From NCBI GenBank assembly GCA_004524535.1, contig SDNY01000021.1, forward strand, positions 1-38,737: 38,737 bases of DNA, given 5' to 3'. Made by a program: the position numbers and the translations under genes. A model generated the notes under the pieces. The model saw only the letters and a program-made list of their open reading frames with translations, ran no database searches and was not told where the DNA came from. This DNA is from Promethearchaeota archaeon. GTDB lineage: Archaea; Asgardarchaeota; Lokiarchaeia; Sigyniarchaeales; SOKP01. Every line of letters begins with the position of its first letter. Positions within the stretch are counted from its first letter, which is position 1. Shown piece by piece: positions 16,270 through 23,535 of the stretch.

Positions 16270-17922
16270 TTAATTTATCTCGAAACGGTTTTTAATCATT
16301 GTTTTTACTGGTAGAAATTTGTCTAGGTCTCCATCCCAGTGTTCAATTTGTTCCGAGAAAACATTTTGAATTTCCTCAGTTAAAGTTTTTAGTTTATTTC
16401 GGAGTATTTTAAGATCTTTAGATGAGATCAAAACAGAGGTAAATCCTTTTCCATATTCAAATAATAACTTTTTATCTTCATGGTCTATAACTTTCAATTT
16501 AGATTGTTGAGAATCTATCATTTCTTTTAACATTGTACTCACGCCAGAGATGCCTCCTGAAAACAAATTAGGATCAAATTCTTCTGTTTTTCTTTCTATT
16601 AAAGGATCTTTTTTCTCTCGCCATTTTAAAAAGGAAAAATCAGACATAACAATTCCTCCTTCAGCAATCACATATATATGTAAAATTTTTTTTTGCCATT
16701 CCATTTCTTCGGCAGGCGGGAGTGAATCTCTCATTGAAATAAATGGTATCATCGAGATTTCACTTAATCCAATAATTGTCATAACAACCAAAAGGTCGAT
16801 TTGTGCGAGGAATGCTGGTGTTGTAATTAGATATCCTACGAGAAATCCGACTGCTCCACCTAATCCCATTGAGCTCCACCCATAACCATTATACTGTCCC
16901 ATTTTACCCTCAGGAGCTAGATCACACCAAACCGTGCATTCTATAATAACATAATTAGCACATATTACGGAATAGATGGCTAAACTAATGACTATAAAAG
17001 TGAACATATTCCAAAATGCTAAGAATATCAAACAACAAGGGATTAATAAATTTGATAAGAAATAAACAGGTTTACGTCCATATTTATCCATGAGTTTCCC
17101 AAAGATTGGACTGAGCAGAAAATTTAAAGCTCCAACTGCGATGAAATCAAAATTGATCAGGCCTAAATTATAGGATTCTGCGGTTGCGAAATAATATCTA
17201 AGGTTTTCTAAATAGAATGATTTCATAGATTCATCGAATCTCATACTTGTACCTAATAGAAATACAATAATTCCTAAAAATGTTGAAAATACTAATGAGC
17301 TTATCCAGAAGATTATCATATTTTTTTTTATGTTATAATCTCTTGGAATTACGATTAATTGTTTCCATTCAAATTCTACTTTTCGAGACCGAACCAGAAG
17401 AAAGCTAATTAAACCAACTAGAATATTTGATATAGCCAATATCCAAAAATTTATATGCAAATCTAAAAAGGATATAAAGGCTGTTATCGCAACTATCCCC
17501 CACCCTATCCCTAGATAAACACCGGCATAAAAACCCCTTCTATTCATAGGGATGTTTGAACTCATATAATTAGCACCTGTAATGACATTCAACCCTGTCA
17601 ATGCAGCTGAAATCGATACCAAAACAAGAGTAAGAATAACATTTGTATAAGTGAAATTGAGTAATATCACTATGAATCCCCATACTATAAAAGAGAAACA
17701 TAAGAGCTCTTTTGTTTTTATACGATCCACGACTTTAAACAGCCCAAAAAGGATACATGATATACCAAATGGGGCCCAGAAAAACAGAGCAAATAAAATA
17801 GTCATATATGTTTCAAAATAATTGAGAAGAGGAACAAAACCAAAGGTTATTGTTGTCATCATTCCAACTGATACTAATAAAAATGAAAGAATAGTCTGGG
17901 ATATATTCCTTGAAGTTTCCAT
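16270..17922 (-). CDS. MFS transporter with C-terminal longin-like domain
   Basis: Residues 1-400 form a twelve-helix MFS transporter; the motif-A-like loop LMDKYGRKP is near 278-286. Residues about 410-550 are soluble and match the small protein at 14989 by pattern: strand (ILHIYVIAEGGI), insertion, GG-helix (LFSGGISGVSTMLKEMI), strands (KVIDHEDKKLLFEY; TSVLIS), long helix, WDGD (529-532) and a final helix. A longin- or roadblock-like cytoplasmic tail on a transporter suggests coupling of transport to a GTPase or another regulator. The substrate is unknown. The ATG has GAGGT upstream. It is first of two genes, with the DUF998 protein 18 bp downstream. The MFS call is firm; the tail fold is inferred. 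Confidence 0.75.
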   Translation of the reverse strand: METSRNISQTILSFLLVSVGMMTTITFGFVPLLNYFETYMTILFALFFWAPFGISCILFGLFKVVDRIKTKELLCFSFIVWGFIVILLNFTYTNVILTLVLVSISAALTGLNVITGANYMSSNIPMNRRGFYAGVYLGIGWGIVAITAFISFLDLHINFWILAISNILVGLISFLLVRSRKVEFEWKQLIVIPRDYNIKKNMIIFWISSLVFSTFLGIIVFLLGTSMRFDESMKSFYLENLRYYFATAESYNLGLINFDFIAVGALNFLLSPIFGKLMDKYGRKPVYFLSNLLIPCCLIFLAFWNMFTFIVISLAIYSVICANYVIIECTVWCDLAPEGKMGQYNGYGWSSMGLGGAVGFLVGYLITTPAFLAQIDLLVVMTIIGLSEISMIPFISMRDSLPPAEEMEWQKKILHIYVIAEGGIVMSDFSFLKWREKKDPLIERKTEEFDPNLFSGGISGVSTMLKEMIDSQQSKLKVIDHEDKKLLFEYGKGFTSVLISSKDLKILRNKLKTLTEEIQNVFSEQIEHWDGDLDKFLPVKTMIKNRFEIN

Positions 17923-18020
17923 CTTATACTTTACCTCATAAAAATAAGTCTTAGTTATTTAATGTATTTAATATATTTAAAAATAATTATATCCCCTAAA
18001 AATCATCATATCCATAGGGA

Positions 18021-19205
18021 TCATATTTTAAACGCAGAAAAGGGAAAATTCATAACCCTCCATATTGCGATATCCTCAAACCCTAAAACCTCTGCTTGAG
18101 TTTGTTCTCCATTACAAACCTCAATTAATTTTTTCCATAAAATTTGGGCTACATCATCCACACTTTTATTTTCTGTGATAATACTACTCGCATCCACATC
18201 AATATTGCATTTCATCCAATCACATGTTTTTGGATTCCCGCAGATCTTAATAACCGGTGAAACTGGATTGCCGGTAGGGCTCCCCCTTCCAGTAGTCATA
18301 ATAATTACTTGAGCTCCTGCTGCTGCTAATCCTGTCATGGATTCTACATCCAAACCAGGTTCAAACATTAACCATAATCCTTTTTTCTTTGGGGCTTCAG
18401 AATATTCTAAAACTCCTTGGATTGGTGCCTTTCCTGCTTTTGCTATTGTACCCAAAGATTTTTCCTCAATCGTTGTTAAACCTCCCGCAATATTTCCTGG
18501 AGTTGGTTGAACCCCTCGAAAATCTATGCCAATCTTCATCGTATTTTCAAGAAATGAATTCATAACAGAATGAATTTTATCTGCAATATTCTGATCCACT
18601 GCTCTTTTCATTAATAAATGTTCAGTACCAATCCATTCAGTAAACTCTGGAAGAATTGATGTCCCTCCAAGATTTACAATTTTATCTGAAACAATTCCAA
18701 CTGCAGGATTTGCAGTTATTCCTGAAATTGAATCAGATCCACCACATTCTAATCCTAAAATCAAGTTGGAAAAATCAAAAGGTTCTCTCTTTAGTTCTGA
18801 ACTCTCCTCTCGCATTTTTTTTCCAATTTCCACTCCTTTTTCAATAGCAGCTATTGTTCCACCTTTAATTTCTTGTACATCATAAAACTCTACTGGTTTT
18901 TTTGCTCTCTTTATTTGTCTTGCTAACTTCTTACTTGTAAGATTCTCACAGCCAAGTCCAACAACAACTACTCCAAATACATTTGGATTTGTTGCTAAAC
19001 CTGCCAAAGTTTTAATTGTATAATTGAAATCATGTCCAAATTGCCCACATCCAAGAGGATGAGTTATTGCAACAGAATTCTCAACTTTTTTCGCAATTTG
19101 TTGAGCAACGTGATTAACGCAAATAACACTGGGCAAGATAACAATTTTGTTTCTAATACCCACTTGTCCTTTTGGTCGTGGAAATCCCATAAATTCCTCA
19201 GTCAT
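18021..19205 (-). CDS. UxaA/GarD-family dehydratase, large subunit
   Basis: A 394-residue protein matching the C-terminal catalytic part of altronate/galactarate dehydratases: GFPRPKGQVGIRN at the start, HPLGCGQFG, GLGCEN, LECGGSDSISG, and RGSPTGNPVSPVIKICGNP near the end. Family enzymes are Fe2+-dependent lyases that dehydrate a sugar acid to a 2-keto-3-deoxy acid. The N-terminal SAF domain, fused in bacterial UxaA, is a separate gene here and overlaps this one by 8 bp. The same split is seen in (R)-sulfolactate sulfo-lyase (SuyA/SuyB), so that activity is an alternative. The ATG has TTGGAGAA upstream. The adjacent transporter and the IlvD-like dehydratase favour a sugar acid as substrate. 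Confidence 0.85.
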   Translation of the reverse strand: MTEEFMGFPRPKGQVGIRNKIVILPSVICVNHVAQQIAKKVENSVAITHPLGCGQFGHDFNYTIKTLAGLATNPNVFGVVVVGLGCENLTSKKLARQIKRAKKPVEFYDVQEIKGGTIAAIEKGVEIGKKMREESSELKREPFDFSNLILGLECGGSDSISGITANPAVGIVSDKIVNLGGTSILPEFTEWIGTEHLLMKRAVDQNIADKIHSVMNSFLENTMKIGIDFRGVQPTPGNIAGGLTTIEEKSLGTIAKAGKAPIQGVLEYSEAPKKKGLWLMFEPGLDVESMTGLAAAGAQVIIMTTGRGSPTGNPVSPVIKICGNPKTCDWMKCNIDVDASSIITENKSVDDVAQILWKKLIEVCNGEQTQAEVLGFEDIAIWRVMNFPFSAFKI

Positions 19206-19488
19206 TTTTTATCTTCTCCAAATAATGACTTTTTATATTATGTGTATGAATCCAGTCCCCTGCTTTTATATCTATTATCGCAATTCCAATTATTTCTCCA
19301 TACTTTTTTATTAAATCTCCTTTTTTAAGATCCTTTAAGGCGATTTTATGACCAATTTCAATATCTTCATTTAATTTAATACGATTACCATTTATTTCTA
19401 TTTCAGCATCTTTAGAAATTGTCGCTAAAGCAGTAGCGCAATTATCTTCACTGTTCATAATAATAAATTTATTTTTCAAATTAATCAC
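19198..19488 (-). CDS. UxaA/SuyA-like small subunit (SAF domain)
   Basis: A protein of about 93-96 residues equal to the N-terminal SAF domain of altronate dehydratase and to SuyA, with the conserved GHKIALKDLKKGD and KYGEIIGIA blocks and the closing HTHN. It pairs with the large subunit, which starts inside its last codons (8 bp overlap). The open frame begins at GTG (19488), but GTGATTAAT resembles the ribosome site plus spacer seen before the GlcF-like gene, so the TTG at 19479 (93 aa) may be the true start. The gene follows the MFS gene by 30 bp, making a transporter-small-large operon. Confidence 0.85.
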   Translation of the reverse strand: MINLKNKFIIMNSEDNCATALATISKDAEIEINGNRIKLNEDIEIGHKIALKDLKKGDLIKKYGEIIGIAIIDIKAGDWIHTHNIKSHYLEKIKND

Positions 19489-19518
19489 TATTTATTAAAA
19501 AATACATATTTATTTCAT

Positions 19519-20808
19519 TTATTTTACTTCGCTTAACTCTACTCCCTTGGTCTCTTTTAAGAATAAGTAGTTTATTGGTATTAGCACGAACAAAATGATT
19601 ACAAAAACAATAAATGTGGTAGCTAAACCGACAATTAATATAACTGCACTGCTTAATAATAATCCAAATGTTCCACCAATAGAGGCAAATACACTTCTTA
19701 ATCCTAATCCTGATCCTCTTCTCTCAGTGGGCAAAAGTTCTAGGGCTGAAAGTCTAAGCATTCCAAATAGACCCCAATAAGAAATATGAGTAGTAGCGTA
19801 TCCTATTTGAACTAGAATGAACGCATAGTTAGGATTTTGAGCTCCAAAAACCCATAGTATAACAGATGTAGGAAGGGATATTGACCATAGATAAATTAAA
19901 GGTTTCCTTCCCAATCGATCGGATAGTATGCCATTTGCTAAATATGCTATTATAACAGCAAAAACAGTCCATAGAAAAATGATTGATATTTGAATTTGGC
20001 TCAATGTAGCTAAGTCGGATACATATTTCTCGAAAAGGAGCATATAGACAGCAGTAAACCCGAAGATTAGGCTCATGATTAGGATGGCTGTGTAAGATTT
20101 ACGATTTTCTGTTTGAAAAATAGCTTTTATATCTTCTTTAAATGATTTTTTTTTCTTTAGAGTCCCATCTTCTTTCATTAACTGATATTTTGATGATTCT
20201 TTCAGAGTCAAAAGGATAAATATGCTTAATGGAACCCCTATAATTATAGGAAAAAGCATCATTGCCCTCCAATTCGAAGCTGTATCTGTTATAAAAATAG
20301 AACGCAAAATCACCATTATAAATGCACCAATTAATCCAGCCAATAAAATAATATTCGTGTAGAACGCGCGCTTCTTTTTATCGGACTCTTCATTGATATA
20401 AATTAACCATACATCTGAACGCTGAAAAAAACCGAGGAGGAGCGCTAATATTACATACATAATATAAGTCGTAGATAGTATTATTAAAAAACATGTGGCT
20501 CCCATACCTAAAACTGTAATGGCAAGCATTATTTTACGACCTAATTTATCTGTGAGATATTGACTAAAAAAGATCAAATATGCTCCAATAGAAGATATGC
20601 CTGCTCCTAGAGCCAGTATAGCATTCTGTTCGTTTTCAGTGTATTCACCTAAAAATTCTTTAGCGATTTGAGAAGGGATAGCACCTAGCACCACTGTACA
20701 GTAGGTATCTACTATTTGTACTAGCATTAATACAACAATTAAAAATATGAAGTAAGCTCTTGTTATTGAGATTTCTTTTGAAATATCAGTATTATTTTTT
20801 TCAGACAT
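19519..20808 (-). CDS. MFS transporter, probable sugar-acid uptake
   Basis: A 429-residue twelve-helix MFS protein with both inter-half signatures: TDKLGRKIM after helix 2 and LSDRLGRKPLIY at the matching place in the second half. The central cytoplasmic loop is Lys-rich (GTLKKKKSFKED). It leads an operon with the split UxaA-like dehydratase, so uptake of the dehydratase substrate is the simplest role. Upstream lies a 92-bp divergent promoter that originally served an IlvD-type gene. A TATA-like sequence sits only about 25-30 bp before its ATG on this strand, consistent with a leaderless transcript. Confidence 0.85.
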   Translation of the reverse strand: MSEKNNTDISKEISITRAYFIFLIVVLMLVQIVDTYCTVVLGAIPSQIAKEFLGEYTENEQNAILALGAGISSIGAYLIFFSQYLTDKLGRKIMLAITVLGMGATCFLIILSTTYIMYVILALLLGFFQRSDVWLIYINEESDKKKRAFYTNIILLAGLIGAFIMVILRSIFITDTASNWRAMMLFPIIIGVPLSIFILLTLKESSKYQLMKEDGTLKKKKSFKEDIKAIFQTENRKSYTAILIMSLIFGFTAVYMLLFEKYVSDLATLSQIQISIIFLWTVFAVIIAYLANGILSDRLGRKPLIYLWSISLPTSVILWVFGAQNPNYAFILVQIGYATTHISYWGLFGMLRLSALELLPTERRGSGLGLRSVFASIGGTFGLLLSSAVILIVGLATTFIVFVIILFVLIPINYLFLKETKGVELSEVK

Positions 20809-20900
20809 AATTGATATATCTACCTATTTAATATATAAATCTTGCATTAGGATTAATATTGCCTAATTAATTTTAATTTAAAATTATAAAGGAATTTAAT
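20809..20900. promoter_or_regulatory. divergent promoter, copy A
   Basis: These 92 bp separate the MFS start (minus) from a truncated IlvD start (plus). Aligned without gaps, 78 of 92 bases match the 92 bp before the intact IlvD-like gene (23444-23535). A TATA element (TTTAATATATAAAT, about 20827-20840) and the AAAGGA ribosome site are conserved in both. Confidence 0.6.
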
Positions 20901-20969
20901 ATGAGCGAAAAAGAAGTGAATTTAAAAAAGCGAAGCGATGAATTATTTGAAACAATTAAAAAACTTTAA
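20901..20969 (+). pseudogene. truncated 5' end of an IlvD-like dehydratase gene
   Basis: A 22-codon frame (MSEKEVNLKKRSDELFETIK, then K-L-stop) repeats the start of the IlvD-like gene at 23536. Over the first 61 bases only three differ (CGA/CGG, TTT/TTC, GAA/GAG), all synonymous. Homology stops in a run of A. The promoter and ribosome site are kept, so a short peptide could still be made. The silent differences suggest the copy diverged as a functional gene before it was cut. Confidence 0.8.
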
Positions 20970-21036
20970 AAAATAAATATTTATAGAACGACAATATTAT
21001 AACAAATGTAATCAAGTAAAACAATGATAATTAATT

Positions 21037-21927
21037 ATGTCAGAAAATTCATTTGATAAATTTAAATATGTATTAAAGGAAGATTTAAAATCTTATCTCA
21101 ATGGTTTAAATGATTTAGATTTCGGATTTTGTAATATTTTAAGTAATCGTATAATGACTAATTCACTAATCTTAAACTCTAAGATTAATGCACTATTGGG
21201 AGCAGTTTTAAAAGAAATAACTTACGAATTTAGATTTTATAAAGAAGATGTAAATTTAAAAAGAGGTTTAAGAAAACTGAAAAAAATCCTAAATAATTAC
21301 ATCTCTGATAAATATGATTTAGATGCAAAAATGATTATGGAAGATTATCAAGATTATTATAATGAATTTAGGGATTTAATAAAAGTTGAACGAGAAATCT
21401 ATAAAGACAATCCAGAGTTTTCTCAATTTTCAATTAATTTTTGTCTTGAATTCTATATTAAAGAATTAAACTTTAATGATACCCCAGTTAATTTAGATGT
21501 TCTAGTTTTTGGAGTTCTTAATGAACTTAATAGGGTTATTAAAAGTCATGGTTCAACTTCTAAACAGTTGATGCTAAAAATCATTCTAAATTCTTTTGGT
21601 AGAATGCATGAATACTTTAGAATCTATCTACAATATGAAGAAGAAAAAATAAAGAGATGGAAAGAATCATATGATAAATTTAAGAAAAACTTATTAGATA
21701 ATCTAGAAAGATTTAATGATGATAAAGATTATATAGAAAACAGTATTGATTTTTTATTTGAGATTTGTAAAGAATGGAGATATATGTTTATTAGAATGTT
21801 GGAGATTCCAAAAATTTCAACTTCTGTTGTAGAAAAACAAACTACGGTTCCGAAAAAGGTAAAGGAAGATTTAGATGAAATAGTTTCAGAATTAATAGAC
21901 TCAAAACTAGAAGATAAAAAAGAATGA
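21037..21927 (+). CDS. hypothetical helical protein, first gene of the cassette
   Basis: A 296-residue protein predicted almost entirely alpha-helical and charged, without a signal peptide or membrane segment. No family is recognised. It has its own promoter candidate (AAATAAATATTTATAG near 20970-20985), immediately after the IlvD truncation point. Its stop overlaps the next start by four bases (ATGA), so it is coupled to the 342-residue protein. Aromatic and charged residues are spread through the middle (YQDYYNEFRDL). With its partners it lies between two copies of the IlvD promoter region, so it probably arrived as a unit. Function unknown. Confidence 0.75.
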   Translation: MSENSFDKFKYVLKEDLKSYLNGLNDLDFGFCNILSNRIMTNSLILNSKINALLGAVLKEITYEFRFYKEDVNLKRGLRKLKKILNNYISDKYDLDAKMIMEDYQDYYNEFRDLIKVEREIYKDNPEFSQFSINFCLEFYIKELNFNDTPVNLDVLVFGVLNELNRVIKSHGSTSKQLMLKIILNSFGRMHEYFRIYLQYEEEKIKRWKESYDKFKKNLLDNLERFNDDKDYIENSIDFLFEICKEWRYMFIRMLEIPKISTSVVEKQTTVPKKVKEDLDEIVSELIDSKLEDKKE

Positions 21928-22952
21928 CTGAAAAGATAAAGAAATCTTTTGATTTTAAAAATATTTTAGTTGAGATCGAAAAATTTAATCCCCATTGTAC
22001 TCGAGAGGAAATTATCAAATCTATAGGGAGTCACATCACAGATATTTATTATACGAGAGTCAATGAGCTTGGATTAAAAGATAAGTTAGATCGGTTTGCC
22101 CGAAAAAAATTATTATTACAGAGAAGTAGACAAGCTAAAAAAGCTCAAGTATTGACGGACTCTAAAATAAAAAAGGATGAAATGATTTCAGAATATAAAG
22201 GGATTAAGTCAATACTAACAGGCTTATCAAAATCCTATGCTTATAACAATGCATATTTTGATACAAGAGAAATTGATAAATTTAGCGATTCTGACTCATC
22301 AGATTTCATGATTAATGGAGAGTCTGTAAATCTATTGAAGGATAAAGATGACTTACTACAAGCTAGTTTTAAACCCAAGTTAGAAGAAGATCTTAAAAAT
22401 ATTGACAGAGAGTCTAAAAGCAGTAATTCATTAATTAAAGAAGATATCGAATTATATGATCAAACAGTTGTAATTGAAGGATTAGAAACAGAACCACTTT
22501 TTCCACTTGAAGATGAAGATGTTTCCTTAATTGATAATTTTGATGAATCGTTCTTTTTCAATAATAGACAATATCAAACTTTAAAGGATGAAATTTATAA
22601 TTCAAGAAAACATATTTTAAGTTTAGGGGAAAATTGGAATGGAGAAGGGAGTAAAGCGTTTAACCTTGAAGTCTGGAGGTTTGCTTCAGATTTTTTAATT
22701 AATTTCTTTTACAAATTTAATTTAAGACATTCATTAAATCTAAAAGTTCCTAATATTTTACCAGTTGGAGATTTAAGTATTGACATTCATTGGAAAACTG
22801 AAGAAATGGAATTAACAATCAATTTTTCTGAAGAGTTCTTAAATTTACCCAGTTTTTATGGAAAGGATAATAAAAATAATGAAATCCAAGGAATTATTGA
22901 TATTGATAAAATTCATACTGTGATTTTTCCATGGTTAAAAAACTTCCGTTAA
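21924..22952 (+). CDS. hypothetical protein with GENWNGEGSKAF-type C-terminal domain
   Basis: A 342-residue protein in two parts: a charged, mostly helical and probably flexible region (1-210) and a compact C-terminal domain (about 215-342). The domain has NWNGEGSKA (237-245), a helix, LPVGDLSIDIHW (279-290) and a strand ELTINFSEE. From memory, a conserved family with an N-W-D/N-G-x-G-A motif followed by a P-x-G-x-I-x-x-E/D-W strand is widespread in bacteria next to a small partner like the next gene; I know no established function for it. The following gene starts 22 bp before this one ends, so the two are translationally coupled. Confidence 0.7.
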   Translation: MTEKIKKSFDFKNILVEIEKFNPHCTREEIIKSIGSHITDIYYTRVNELGLKDKLDRFARKKLLLQRSRQAKKAQVLTDSKIKKDEMISEYKGIKSILTGLSKSYAYNNAYFDTREIDKFSDSDSSDFMINGESVNLLKDKDDLLQASFKPKLEEDLKNIDRESKSSNSLIKEDIELYDQTVVIEGLETEPLFPLEDEDVSLIDNFDESFFFNNRQYQTLKDEIYNSRKHILSLGENWNGEGSKAFNLEVWRFASDFLINFFYKFNLRHSLNLKVPNILPVGDLSIDIHWKTEEMELTINFSEEFLNLPSFYGKDNKNNEIQGIIDIDKIHTVIFPWLKNFR

Positions 22953-23353
22953 AAGTCAAAAATCTTCCAAATATGGATTTTTTATTCAGAAATTTCAACC
23001 TTAAACTAATTGTTAAACCTAGGGGATACAATGCTCATGAAGTGCCAATAAATGCTTTTAGGGATGAAAATGGAGATGGAATATCTACCGCTTGGGAAAA
23101 ATACTGTAGTGCAAAAAAGTTAAGACGATTAGCAAGGGTACCTAAATTTAATGGAGTAATTAAAATGAATGCTGGAAACATTCGTAAGATTCCCTCCTTA
23201 GAGGTTGTCCATAATCCAACAATGAGAAATTAAGGTCATTCTCTAATAAAAGGATTACCTAATAATCGAGCAGAAAGATTAAAAATAAGAAGCAAATTAA
23301 AAAATATTGCTAAATGGGTAATACCTCTAAATATGGATTTGATTGAATCTTAA
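22931..23353 (+). pseudogene. small partner protein interrupted by an in-frame TAA
   Basis: The frame runs 140 codons from the ATG at 22931 to a TAA at 23351, with a single internal TAA at codon 101 (23231-23233). Before it lie DGISTAWEKYCSAKK and NAGNIRKIPSLEVVHNP; after it GHSLIKG, RLKIRSKLKNIAKWVIPL. The downstream part keeps conserved-looking sequence in the same frame, so this is a one-base nonsense change and not a frameshift. It may be a recent pseudogene, a shortened but functional protein of 100 residues, or readthrough. It overlaps the 342-residue gene by 22 bp. Family function unknown. Confidence 0.6.
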
Positions 23354-23443
23354 TATAAAATCTAATTAATAATTTGAACGATATTTCACAATTTTCTCGG
23401 TTTAATAATAGCCATTTATTAAATATGCTTTTTTTTCAACCAT

Positions 23444-23535
23444 AATTCATATATCTATTTATTTATTATATAAATATTACATTTGAAGTATTATTGTTTT
23501 ATTAATTTTAAATTAAAATTATAAAGGAATTTAAT
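23444..23535. promoter_or_regulatory. divergent promoter, copy B (serves the IlvD-like gene)
   Basis: This is the 92-bp homologue of 20809-20900. The TATA element TTTATTATATAAAT (23462-23475) and the AAAGGA ribosome site precede the IlvD ATG. On the other strand it still starts a minus-strand ATG (23441-23443) with MVEKK, resembling the MSEKN of the MFS gene, but that frame ends after 13 codons. Confidence 0.6.
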
